A DNA stretch of 64,000 bases from Actinoplanes sichuanensis. GTDB lineage: Bacteria > Actinomycetota > Actinomycetes > Mycobacteriales > Micromonosporaceae. Position numbers and translations under genes: made by a program. Of the stretch, positions 1-7,951 are shown piece by piece (the first letter of the stretch is position 1; each line of letters opens with the position of its first letter). The stretch is taken from the NCBI RefSeq assembly GCF_033097365.1, contig NZ_AP028461.1, forward strand, positions 1,426,001 through 1,490,000, written 5' to 3'. Under the pieces are notes generated by a model. That model did no database searches and was not told the origin of the DNA. It worked only from the letters and a program-made list of their open reading frames with translations.

Positions 1-245
1 CGACTCCGTCGCAGCGTTCGGTTCAGACCAGCGCCGATCCAGCGGCCGGTGGGGCGTGGGGGAGTGCTGGCGGCTCCCCGCCGGGGTTTGGCCGGGAGGA
101 GGTCGCTGCCGGCGGCTTTCCACAGGCTGTCGGCGAGGAGCAGGCCGTTGACGGCGGATCTGAGTCGACCGGTGGTGAGGCTGAGTCGGCCGGCGGTGAG
201 GCTGAGTCGGCCGGCGGTGAGGGTCGGGCCGGTGACGACGGGACG

Positions 246-1451
246 GTGGCCGGCCGGGAGCGGCGGGCTGATGCCGCTCGGGCTCTGGATCGGACGAAGC
301 TGCTGGCCGCGCGGTTGAAAGCGGCCGGCGCCCAGCCGTACCTGGCGTCGGCGCTGTACAGCCTGACCGTGGTGCCCAGCCACGACGTGCCGACCATGGG
401 GGTTGATCGGCACTGGCGGTGCTACGTCAACCCGGGGTTCGTCGACGGCACGCCCGTGCATGAGCTGGCCGCTGTCTGGGTGCACGAGGTCGCCCACCTG
501 CTGCGGGATCACCACGGGCGGTCGGCGCTGGTGGCGCCGGAGATGCGACACGATCATCATCGGGTCAACATCGCTCAGGACTGCGAGATCAACGACGACA
601 TCTCGTCGCTGCCGTCGAATGCGTTGCGGCCGGCCATGTTCGGGTTGCCGGACGGGCAGATGTTCGAGCAGTATCTGCCCGGCATTCCGGCCACCCCGCA
701 CCATCCGGAGTGCGGTTCCGGCGCGCATGGCCGGTCGATGCCGTGGGAGATCTCCGACGCGGCCCGGGTCAGTCCGGTCGAGGCCGCCGCCATCCGCCGC
801 CAGACCGCCGACGACATGCGCAACCACGCCCGGTCGCGCGGGCGGATCCCGGCCGGCTGGCGGCGCTGGGCCGACGAGATCCTGGAACCCACCGTCGACT
901 GGCGGCGAGCCCTCACCGGGGCCGTCCGGGAGGCCGCGTCCTGGGCTTCCGGGGCGGTCGACTACACCTATTCGCGGCCGTCGCGGCGCGGGGCGGCCGT
1001 ACCGCGGGTGGTCTTCCCGAGTCTGCGCCGCCCGATGCCTCGGGTGGCCGTCGTGGTCGACACGTCGGGTTCGATGGGCGGCGACGAGTTGCGGGCCGTC
1101 CTCGGCGAGGTCGCCGGTGTGCTCCGGGCCGTCGGGATCGGGCGTAACCGGGTGACCGTCCTGGCGTGTGACGCCGACGTGCACGAGGTCCGCCGGGTCA
1201 ACACGGTCGGCGACGTGGTGCTGGCCGGTGGCGGCGGGACCGACATGCGGGTCGGCATCGATCAGGCACTACGTGCTCAGGAGCGGCCGCACATCATCAT
1301 CGTCCTGACCGACGGTTACACCCCGTGGCCGGATGGCCGGCCCGGCAACGTGCGGGTGATCGCCGGTGTGGTCGGCGAGGGCGCCGAGCCGCCACCGTCC
1401 TGGATCGAGACGGTCGCGATCCCGCTCGACCAGACCTCAGCGCACGGGTGA
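246..1451 (+). CDS. VWA-like / putative zinc metallopeptidase (DUF2201 type)
   Basis: Predicted 401-residue cytosolic protein joining a zinc-peptidase-like half to a von Willebrand factor A half. This is the layout of the DUF2201/VWA-like family, which is often paired with a MoxR-type AAA ATPase. H80-EVAH-84 followed by LLRDHH fits HExxH, and DTSGSMGG near residue 272 is a MIDAS metal site. Substrate is unknown. GTG 246 is preferred because family members begin roughly ten residues before the KLLAAR segment and because third-position GC jumps there. However, the frame is open to the left window edge, with three copies of a 21-bp (seven-residue, ESxGGEx) repeat at 162-224, so the true start may lie upstream and the gene may be partial. 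Confidence 0.8.
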   Translation: MAGRERRADAARALDRTKLLAARLKAAGAQPYLASALYSLTVVPSHDVPTMGVDRHWRCYVNPGFVDGTPVHELAAVWVHEVAHLLRDHHGRSALVAPEMRHDHHRVNIAQDCEINDDISSLPSNALRPAMFGLPDGQMFEQYLPGIPATPHHPECGSGAHGRSMPWEISDAARVSPVEAAAIRRQTADDMRNHARSRGRIPAGWRRWADEILEPTVDWRRALTGAVREAASWASGAVDYTYSRPSRRGAAVPRVVFPSLRRPMPRVAVVVDTSGSMGGDELRAVLGEVAGVLRAVGIGRNRVTVLACDADVHEVRRVNTVGDVVLAGGGGTDMRVGIDQALRAQERPHIIIVLTDGYTPWPDGRPGNVRVIAGVVGEGAEPPPSWIETVAIPLDQTSAHG

Positions 1452-1755
1452 TCGGCGCGCCGGTCACCCGACATGGCGTCGGTGCCGGCTGATCGGCCAT
1501 CGGCGATCGATGAGGTGACCGGAGTGGATGCAATGGGGCGGTGGCGAGCCGTCGGAGCGAACGGCTCGGTGGGCGTGGGAACTGGACGCCCGTGAGGCGT
1601 GCGGCTCAGGGCGCCGGGCCGGGTCCGGCTGCCTCGCTCGGTGGGACCGCGACGGGACAGGGGTCGCAGCCGACTAAGTTAATCCCAAGACGTTCCTCAG
1701 ACTATGAATAACACGGCATGAGCTGTACGCCTTTCATCAGAAGTTAATCGTGGTT
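1452..1755. other. intergenic stretch, no supported gene
   Basis: About 300 bases with no convincing gene. A roughly 50-codon ORF from an ATG near 1529 has no ribosome binding site and no recognisable product. The last 90 bases become AT-rich, as expected for a promoter region before the next gene. Confidence 0.5.
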
Positions 1756-1761
1756 TACATT
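1756..1761 (+). promoter_or_regulatory. -10 element TACATT, probable leaderless start
   Basis: TACATT fits the actinobacterial TANNNT -10 and ends 6 nt before the ATG at 1768. No ribosome binding site precedes that ATG, so the transcript probably starts at or next to the start codon. This favours ATG 1768 over GTG 1750. Confidence 0.45.
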
Positions 1762-1767
1762 CTTGGA

Positions 1768-2583
1768 ATGGATGAAGGTCTCTTCGACGACAGCGCGGTC
1801 ATTCGGCGCGTGGCCCGCGAAGGGCTCCTGCTCGCCGGGGGCGGGCGGGCCACACTGCTCCAGATCGCACATCCGGGCGTCGCTCAGGGCGTCTACGACC
1901 ACAGCAACTTCGCCGAGCGTCCGCTCGACCGGCTGCGCACCACGATGAGCTACGTGTTCGGCGTGCTCTTCGGCACCGTCGAGGAGGGTGCGGCGATCAG
2001 TCGGGCCGTCGTCGCGATGCACCGCAAGGTGACCGGGCCGGGCTACTACGCCGACGACCCCGACCTGCAGGTCTGGGTCAATGCCACCCTCTACGACACC
2101 GCGGTCCTGATCTACCAGCGGGTCTTCGGCCCTCTGTCACCGGCCGAGTTGGACGAGTGCTTCCGGCAGTACAGCGTGCTCGCCACGTCGATCGGCTGTC
2201 CGGCGGACGCGTGGCCGGCCGACCGCGCCACCTTCGACGCCTACTGGGACCGCATGATCCACACGCTGCGGGTCAGCGACGAGGGCCGGGAGATCGCGGC
2301 CGCACTGATGCGCCCGAAGAACATCCCGCTCGTCATGCGCCCGGCGAAACCGCTGAACCGGCTGGTCACCGTCGGCCTGCTGCCGGAGCCGATCCGGGCG
2401 CAGTTCGGCTACCCCTGGTCGCCCCGGGAGCAGCGGATGTTCGACGGCTTCTTCGGCGTGACGAAGCTGATCTACCCACGCCTGCCGGGCAGGGTGCGTG
2501 ACCTGGTGAAGGACTACTACCTCAACGACCTGCGCCGGCGGCTGTCGCGGCGGCGCAACCCCCTCACCGCCGACGGGAGATAG
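1768..2583 (+). CDS. DUF2236 oxygenase, MpaB family
   Basis: 271-residue member of the DUF2236/MpaB family, a b-type haem oxygenase-like family that includes the rubber oxygenase Lcp and the MpaB/TropB-type enzymes. Family features seen are LLAGGGRATLLQIAHPGVAQGV near the N-terminus, DRLRTTMSYVFGVLFG, the HRKVTGPGYYADDPDLQVW segment with a candidate haem-binding His, and a conserved Arg/Tyr-rich C-terminus. Oxidation is the family activity; the substrate cannot be read from sequence. GTG 1750 would add six residues, but the TANNNT element at 1756-1761 argues for ATG 1768. The DUF6230 gene follows 9 bp later and is probably cotranscribed. Confidence 0.8.
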   Translation: MDEGLFDDSAVIRRVAREGLLLAGGGRATLLQIAHPGVAQGVYDHSNFAERPLDRLRTTMSYVFGVLFGTVEEGAAISRAVVAMHRKVTGPGYYADDPDLQVWVNATLYDTAVLIYQRVFGPLSPAELDECFRQYSVLATSIGCPADAWPADRATFDAYWDRMIHTLRVSDEGREIAAALMRPKNIPLVMRPAKPLNRLVTVGLLPEPIRAQFGYPWSPREQRMFDGFFGVTKLIYPRLPGRVRDLVKDYYLNDLRRRLSRRRNPLTADGR

Positions 2584-2592
2584 CGAACACCG

Positions 2593-3198
2593 ATGAGAGC
2601 TGACGAAGGCCGTACCTCCTGGGGCCGGGCCTGCCTGCTGCTGCTTCCCTCACTGGCCGTGCTCGGCGGCGTCACCGTCGGCATCGCCGAAGGGGCCCTC
2701 GCCGCCTCATTCGGCGTCTCCGGGCAGCAATTCAAAGTCAAAGCCGCAAGCGTCGAGGGTACGGACGTAGCCGCTTACCTGGACACCGCGCGAAGTGTGG
2801 ACGGCACCCATCATCCGGTGATGCTCGCCGGAGTGGGCCGGGCCTCGCTGCGCGACGTGTGCACGTCGGCGGTCGTGGACGTACCGGTGGTCGGCAAGAT
2901 CTCGCTGAAGGTGCTGGGCGGCCGCACCGAGGCGATCACCGGGACGAACGTGGTGGCCGACGCCGACGCGCTGTTCGGGGGTGACGGCGTGATCACCGAG
3001 GTGGAGGCCGGTCGCGACGCGTCCACGCTGGACCGGGTGAAGGGGGTCAGCGGGCCGCCCGGCCGGTTCGGGGTGCAGGCCGGGACGATCAAGACGTCGG
3101 ATGTGGAGAGCACCGCCTGGTCGGCCAACGGCGGGACCCTCGAACTCGCCGGTGACCTGGAGGTCAGTGTCACCGCCGGTGTGCACGAATGCTTCTGA
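2593..3198 (+). CDS. DUF6230 family secreted/envelope protein
   Basis: 201 residues. A hydrophobic N-terminal segment (about residues 13-36) ends in EGALAASFGVSGQQFKV, the typical opening of the actinobacterial DUF6230 family. The rest is a polar, beta-rich exported domain with no enzyme motif. Function is unknown. In actinobacteria this family is regularly encoded directly before a DUF6114 membrane protein, as here: the next gene starts inside this one (ATG 3189, 10-bp overlap), so the two are translationally coupled and probably form an envelope-associated pair. Confidence 0.75.
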   Translation: MRADEGRTSWGRACLLLLPSLAVLGGVTVGIAEGALAASFGVSGQQFKVKAASVEGTDVAAYLDTARSVDGTHHPVMLAGVGRASLRDVCTSAVVDVPVVGKISLKVLGGRTEAITGTNVVADADALFGGDGVITEVEAGRDASTLDRVKGVSGPPGRFGVQAGTIKTSDVESTAWSANGGTLELAGDLEVSVTAGVHECF

Positions 3199-4742
3199 GC
3201 CGGCTGCGTGAGCTGAGCGCCGAGCTGGACGAGCGGGTTCCGGGCCGGGCGGGTTTCCGCCATTGGCGCCGGACCCGCCCGTTCTGGGGTGGGGTGGCCG
3301 CCGACCTGGGCGGCCTGATCATCCTGTTGTTGCCGATGGCGCCGCTGCCCGTCATGATCCACGTGGGGATGGCGGCGGTGTCCGGGGTGGCGATCGGTTC
3401 GATCCTGATCGCGGCCGGGCTGTTCTTCTGGTTCGCTCCGGCCCAGCGCGCGTTCGTCGCGGTGGTCGCCTCGATCTGCGCCCTCGTCTCGGTGGTCACC
3501 AGCAACCTGGGCGGCGGCGGCATCGGGGCGCTGCTGGCCCTGGTCGGCTCGGCGATGGCCTTCGGCTGGCGAACCGACCCGCGCCCACCGACCGACCCAG
3601 GCGACGACGAGACGGAACTGATCCCACCGGTCGACGCCGCCGGAAGGCTGGACGTTCGCGATGGCGGGGGAGCGCCGGCCGGCCGAGCCGACGCCGGAAC
3701 ACCGGGTGGTCGCGGTGGCGGGGGAGTGCCGGACGATCGGGAGAGCGGGCCGCTTCCGGAAGCCGGGCGGGCCGGGCTTCGAGCCTCCGCACCGCCCGAG
3801 GCGGGTTCGGCTGACGCTGTGGAAGGGGCGGTTGCGTCGGTGGCGGGCGGTGCACCTCGGCGGGTCAGATGGCGGAGCCTGGTAGTCATGCTGCCGGTCG
3901 CGGTCGCCGCCGGACTGGTCACCGCGGTGGCCGCCCATCGCCCGCCGCCCGCGGAGGCCGCGCCCGCTGAGGCGGCGCCCGCAACGGTGTCGACATGCGT
4001 TCCGGTGCCGGGCGCGACTCGGCCGTGGTGGATTCCGGAATGGCTCTGGCCGGCCTGCCCGAACCCGTCCACGAACCCCTCAGCCGGCCCGCCGAATTCC
4101 GGCAGCCCGGCCCCGACACCATCACCGACTCCGGCTCCGAGCGGTGGAGACACCACCGGTACGCCGGTGCCGAGTGGGAGCGGCGAGCCCGGCCCCGGCA
4201 CCTCGCCGTCGGTATCCGCGTCCGCTTCGCCGAGCGCCGGGATGACCGTGGCGCCACGGATGACGAACCCCGGCCGGATCACCGCGATCAAGTACGGCGA
4301 GAACGTCCCGGCGGTCAGCGCGGACAGGCTCCTGGCGACCGGTTTCACCTTCCGCGGGACCGTGGAACTGCCCACCGACAGTGGCACCGTGAAGGCACTC
4401 GTCTTCCACGCCGACAACCTGAAGGCCGACAACTACCGGATCCTGACCGGCGACCCCGGCCCCGACCTGCGGCTCGGCATCGACCTGGACATCGACGACG
4501 TGGACATCTACGCCACCCACCTGGGCGGTCTCATCACCGTTCCCTACCTGGACGTCCCGCTGCTCCCGGTGGAGATCACCGCCGACCTGATCCCGACCTG
4601 GCTGCCGCTGAACATCTGGCTGCCGGCGTTCTCCGGAAACGGCGTCAAGGCGGGGCAGGTCTTCATCCGGGCCGGCACGGTCCGCGGCAGCCACCTGGCG
4701 GCCGAGGTCAGCGGTTCCGGCGCGTCCAGCGGCAGAGGTTGA
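3189..4742 (+). CDS. DUF6114 membrane protein with long exported C-terminal extension
   Basis: 517 residues in four blocks. Residues 25-135 match DUF6114: HWRRTRPFWGGVAADLGG followed by four hydrophobic helices ending near SAMAFGWRTDP. Residues 140-230 are a low-complexity Gly/Ala/Arg/Asp linker. A further membrane helix (VVMLPVAVAAGLVTAVAA) lies near residue 235 and is followed by a Pro/Ser/Thr-rich stalk. From about residue 350 there is a compact exported domain (RITAIKYGENVPAVSADRL onward) with a pattern similar to DUF6230 repeats. Usual DUF6114 proteins are much shorter, so this looks like a fusion of the membrane component with an extracytoplasmic partner domain. Function unknown. Confidence 0.7.
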   Translation: MLLSRLRELSAELDERVPGRAGFRHWRRTRPFWGGVAADLGGLIILLLPMAPLPVMIHVGMAAVSGVAIGSILIAAGLFFWFAPAQRAFVAVVASICALVSVVTSNLGGGGIGALLALVGSAMAFGWRTDPRPPTDPGDDETELIPPVDAAGRLDVRDGGGAPAGRADAGTPGGRGGGGVPDDRESGPLPEAGRAGLRASAPPEAGSADAVEGAVASVAGGAPRRVRWRSLVVMLPVAVAAGLVTAVAAHRPPPAEAAPAEAAPATVSTCVPVPGATRPWWIPEWLWPACPNPSTNPSAGPPNSGSPAPTPSPTPAPSGGDTTGTPVPSGSGEPGPGTSPSVSASASPSAGMTVAPRMTNPGRITAIKYGENVPAVSADRLLATGFTFRGTVELPTDSGTVKALVFHADNLKADNYRILTGDPGPDLRLGIDLDIDDVDIYATHLGGLITVPYLDVPLLPVEITADLIPTWLPLNIWLPAFSGNGVKAGQVFIRAGTVRGSHLAAEVSGSGASSGRG

Positions 4743-4755
4743 GGCGCCCGCACGA

Positions 4756-5412
4756 TCAGGGGCGGGGCGACCGGAGTTTCGCGAGTGCGCTGAGCAGGGC
4801 GGCGATGATCAACAGGGCTATCGAGGCGATGAAGGCGACGGCGGTTCGGGTCAGGGCGGCAGCCGCGCGGTCGGGAAGCGGATTCGTGGCGACGGCCACC
4901 ACCCGGCCGCGAACCAGGTCGGCCGGCACGGTGCCGTCGCCGTCGGTGTCCGACGGGGTGCTCGCGGCGGCCCGCGAGTCGAGCGAGACGGCCGGATTGT
5001 CACCGAGGACGAACAGGCGGCCGTCGCTCACCCGTACCGCGAAAGGGGTTGTCCCGACGCCGACCACCGTCGGCCCCGCGCCGATCGCCGAGGGAGGGGC
5101 GCCGACCACCGACGACCCGGTGATGATCCGCGACGTCTCGTCACAGCAGGTGATGGTGTCGCCGCCGATCGCGGCGACCCGTTTGACCAGCAGACTTTCG
5201 CCGTCCAGCAGCACGATGTCACCGCGGGCGGCATCCTGGGACCAGGTGTCCACCACGACCCGGTCACCGGGTGTGATCAGCGGGGCCATCGAGGCGGTCG
5301 GGATCGCGTAGACCCGGTAGCGCAGCAGGACGAAGCCGGTCGAGCCGAGCAGCAGGACGAGCCCGCCGGCGAGCGCGCCGCCGCGGGCCCGGCGCAGCAA
5401 CGGTCCGGACAT
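4756..5412 (-). CDS. lepB: signal peptidase I (S26A)
   Basis: 218 residues. Type I signal peptidase cleaving signal peptides of exported proteins on the outer face of the membrane. A membrane helix (about residues 12-30) is followed by AIPTASMAPLITPGDRV with the catalytic Ser in the SM pair, then DIVLL, LLVKRVAAIGGD with the catalytic Lys, and FVLGDNPAVSLDSR, the conserved box E. A second C-terminal hydrophobic helix (SIALLIIAALLSALAKL) is typical of actinobacterial forms. Divergently arranged with padR across a 65-bp spacer holding a perfect palindrome. It converges on the DUF6114 gene, with 13 bp between the stops. Several sip paralogues are usual in such genomes, so the symbol is family-level. 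Confidence 0.85.
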   Translation of the reverse strand: MSGPLLRRARGGALAGGLVLLLGSTGFVLLRYRVYAIPTASMAPLITPGDRVVVDTWSQDAARGDIVLLDGESLLVKRVAAIGGDTITCCDETSRIITGSSVVGAPPSAIGAGPTVVGVGTTPFAVRVSDGRLFVLGDNPAVSLDSRAAASTPSDTDGDGTVPADLVRGRVVAVATNPLPDRAAAALTRTAVAFIASIALLIIAALLSALAKLRSPRP

Positions 5413-5433
5413 CGAAGAAGATCCTAGCCGTTA

Positions 5434-5447
5434 TGCAACTAGTTGCA
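5434..5447. promoter_or_regulatory. perfect 14-bp palindrome, probable PadR operator
   Basis: TGCAACTAGTTGCA is fully self-complementary and lies between the divergent lepB and padR genes, 30 bp before the padR ATG. A partial half-site (GCAAC, then GTGCA) follows immediately. TAGGAT at 5463-5468 could serve as the padR -10. The position suggests autoregulation by the adjacent PadR protein, possibly also affecting lepB. Confidence 0.6.
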
Positions 5448-5477
5448 CAGCAACGAAGTGCATAGGATGATGCGGTC

Positions 5478-6023
5478 ATGGCGCTGGAGCACGCGATCCT
5501 GGTCTCTCTGCTGGAGCAGCCCGGGTCGGGCTACGAGCTGGCCCGGCGGTTCGAGCGGTCGATCGGCCGGTTCTGGACGGCCACCCACCAGCAGATCTAC
5601 CGCGTTCTGAGGCGCATGGAGGCGGACGGCTGGCTGGTCGCCGAGGAGATCGGCCAGGACGGCAGGCCCGACAAGCGCAGCTTCTCGGTGGCGGACGACG
5701 GGCGGGCGGCGCTCATCGCTTGGCTGCGGGCGCCGGTGCAGCCGGAGGCGGTGCGGCACGAACTGGCCGTGAAGATACGTGGCGCCGCCTTCACCGACGA
5801 CGCCGGGCGGGCCGCGCTGATCGGCGAGGTCGAACGCTACCGGGCCGAGCACGAGTCGCTGCTCTTCACGTACATGAACGGCGAGAAACGGGACTTCCCC
5901 GATCTTGAACACCTGGACGTCGGTGAGCGCCTCCAGCACGTGGTGCTGCGTGGCGGCATCGCCTACGAGCGGATGCTGCTCGACTGGCTCGACGACGTCC
6001 TCGACACGCTCCGCGCACTCTGA
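5478..6023 (+). CDS. PadR family transcriptional regulator
   Basis: 181 residues. The N-terminal PadR winged helix (residues 1-80: ALEHAILVSLLEQPGSGYEL, then QIYRVLRRMEADGWL and RPDKRSFSVADDGRAAL) is followed by a C-terminal helical dimerisation domain (Vir_act_alpha_C type). It binds DNA as a dimer and is usually derepressed by a small ligand. A perfect palindrome lies 30 bp upstream. The acyl-CoA dehydrogenase gene begins 12 bp after the stop with its own GAGAGGA site, so the regulator probably controls that gene as well as itself. Confidence 0.9.
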   Translation: MALEHAILVSLLEQPGSGYELARRFERSIGRFWTATHQQIYRVLRRMEADGWLVAEEIGQDGRPDKRSFSVADDGRAALIAWLRAPVQPEAVRHELAVKIRGAAFTDDAGRAALIGEVERYRAEHESLLFTYMNGEKRDFPDLEHLDVGERLQHVVLRGGIAYERMLLDWLDDVLDTLRAL

Positions 6024-6035
6024 GAGGAACGCTCC

Positions 6036-7733
6036 GTGCTCTTCAATCCGAACACCTACGACCCCGCGCACCTCGACCCGGAGAGCCGCCGACTGCTGCG
6101 GGCACTCGTCGGCTTCTTCGAGGAGCGGGGAAAGAACGCGCTGGTCAAGAGCTACATCGACCGGGCCTGGTACGACGACTTCCTGGCCTTCTCGGCGAAG
6201 GAGGGACTGTTCGCCACGTTCCTGACACCGGCCGCCGACGGTGGTGGCGACAAGCGCTGGGACACCGCCCGTAACGCCGCGCTCAGCGAGATCCTCGGCT
6301 TCTACGGACTCGACTACTGGTACACGTGGCAGGTGACCGTTCTCGGTCTCGGCCCGGTGTGGCAGAGCGCGAACACACTCCAGCGGCAGCGGGCCGCCGA
6401 CCTGCTCGACGAGGGTCACGTGATGGCGTTCGCGCTGTCCGAGCGCAGCCACGGCGCCGACATCTACGCCACCGACATGATCCTCACGCCGACCGGTGAC
6501 GGCGGGTTCACCGCCGGCGGTACCAAGTACTACATCGGCAACGGCAACGTGGCCGGGCTGGTCTCGGTGTTCGGCCGCCGCTCCGACGTCGAGGGCCCGG
6601 ACGGCTACGTGTTCTTCGCCGCCGACAGCAGGCACGAGAACTACCACCTGATCAAGAACGTCGTGAACAAGCAGATGTACGTGAGCACGTTCGAGCTCAC
6701 CGACTATCCGGTGCGCGAGCAGGACGTCCTGCACACCGGCAAGGCCGCCTTCGACGCCGCGCTCAACACGGTCAACGTCGGCAAGTTCAACCTGTGTACG
6801 GCCGCGATCGGCATCTGCGAACACGCCATGTACGAGGCCGTCACCCATGCCCACCAGCGCATTCTGTACGGCAAGCCGGTCACCGCGTTCCCGCATGTGC
6901 GGCGGGAGCTGACCGACGCATACGCCCGACTCGTCGCCATGAAGCTGTTCAGCGACCGCGCCGTCGACTACTTCCGCAGCGCGGGGCCCGACGACCGTCG
7001 TTATCTGCTGTTCAACCCGATGACGAAGATGAAGGTCACCACCGAGGGCGAGAAGGTCGTCGACCTGATGTGGGACGTGATCGCGGCCAAGGGCTTCGAG
7101 GCGGACACCTACTTCGACAAGGCCGCCATGGACATCCGCGGCCTGCCCAAGCTCGAGGGCACCGTACACGTGAACCTTGCTCTGATCTTGAAGTTCATGC
7201 CGAACTACCTGTTCCATCCCACCGACGAGTACGCGCCGGTACCGACCCGGCAGGACCCGGCCGACGACGAGTTCCTGTTCCGGCAGGGCCCGGCGCGCGG
7301 GCTCGGCGCGATCCGGTTCCACGACTGGCGGACCGCCTACGACGCGCACGCCGCGCTGCCGAACGTCGCCCGCTTCCGGGAGCAGGCCGACGCGTTCTGC
7401 GACCTGCTGCGTAAGCACGCCCCGACCGAGGAGCAGCAGAAGGACCTCGACTTCCTGCTGTCGGTCGGGCACCTGTTCGCGCTGATCGTCTACGGACAGC
7501 TGATCCTGGAGAAGGGTGGCGTCGACGAGGCGCTGCTCGACGAGATCTTCGCGATCCTGGTCCGGGACTTCTCCGGCTACCTGACCGAGCTGCACGGCAA
7601 GACCGCCACCACCCCGGAGCAGGCCGCATGGGCGCTCGCCACGATCCGCCGCCCGGTCGCCGACGAGTCCCGTGACGACGCCGTCTGGCAGCAGGTCCTC
7701 GCCCTGGTCGGCGCCTACGAGATGCGTCCCTGA
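6036..7733 (+). CDS. acyl-CoA dehydrogenase family protein
   Basis: 565 residues. FAD-dependent oxidation of an acyl-CoA or related thioester is expected from the family. The N-terminal helical domain is followed by the beta domain (MAFALSERSHGADIYATDM, then GTKYYIGNGNVAGLVSVF). The C-terminal helical domain carries RELTDAYARLVAMKLFSDRAVDYF and LPKLEGTVHVNLAL, whose Glu sits where the family places its catalytic base. It is longer than classical 380-residue enzymes because of a C-terminal extension (about residues 410-565), as in the large ACAD subgroup. GTG start with GAGAGGA upstream. Likely transcribed with padR and ended by the hairpin at 7754-7788. Substrate unknown. Confidence 0.85.
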   Translation: MLFNPNTYDPAHLDPESRRLLRALVGFFEERGKNALVKSYIDRAWYDDFLAFSAKEGLFATFLTPAADGGGDKRWDTARNAALSEILGFYGLDYWYTWQVTVLGLGPVWQSANTLQRQRAADLLDEGHVMAFALSERSHGADIYATDMILTPTGDGGFTAGGTKYYIGNGNVAGLVSVFGRRSDVEGPDGYVFFAADSRHENYHLIKNVVNKQMYVSTFELTDYPVREQDVLHTGKAAFDAALNTVNVGKFNLCTAAIGICEHAMYEAVTHAHQRILYGKPVTAFPHVRRELTDAYARLVAMKLFSDRAVDYFRSAGPDDRRYLLFNPMTKMKVTTEGEKVVDLMWDVIAAKGFEADTYFDKAAMDIRGLPKLEGTVHVNLALILKFMPNYLFHPTDEYAPVPTRQDPADDEFLFRQGPARGLGAIRFHDWRTAYDAHAALPNVARFREQADAFCDLLRKHAPTEEQQKDLDFLLSVGHLFALIVYGQLILEKGGVDEALLDEIFAILVRDFSGYLTELHGKTATTPEQAAWALATIRRPVADESRDDAVWQQVLALVGAYEMRP

Positions 7734-7753
7734 CAATCCGCCTCCGAAGCATC

Positions 7754-7788
7754 GCGGCCCGTCACCCCGATCGGGGGTGGCGGGCCGC
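7754..7788 (+). terminator. strong hairpin after acyl-CoA dehydrogenase
   Basis: A 15-bp stem (7754-7768 with 7774-7788, one G-T pair) with a five-base loop GATCG begins 20 bp after the stop codon. There is no U-tract, as is usual for high-GC actinobacterial terminators. Confidence 0.7.
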
Positions 7789-7951
7789 AGCCATTGTGGA
7801 CATTCGTCGGATGCACTCTGCGTCACTTTGCGTTCATGATTCGGCCCGGGTGTCCCGGCCGGGACGGTTGATCAGGTGTTTACCTTCGGACTTCTCGGAT
7901 CCGGCTGCGGCTGTCCGATACAGCGGTGAAGCGCCAGGGAAGGGATGACCG

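Noticed and set aside
1529..1690. Small ORF of about 50 codons
   Set aside because: No ribosome binding site, no promoter-like element close to its ATG and no family resemblance.
5439..7826. 795-codon open frame on the minus strand over padR and the acyl-CoA dehydrogenase
   Set aside because: It is the reverse-strand shadow of two well-recognised genes, with Arg/Gly/Val-rich composition and no domain. The same applies to the long minus frames at 7880-9889, 21858-24572 and 43407-45527.
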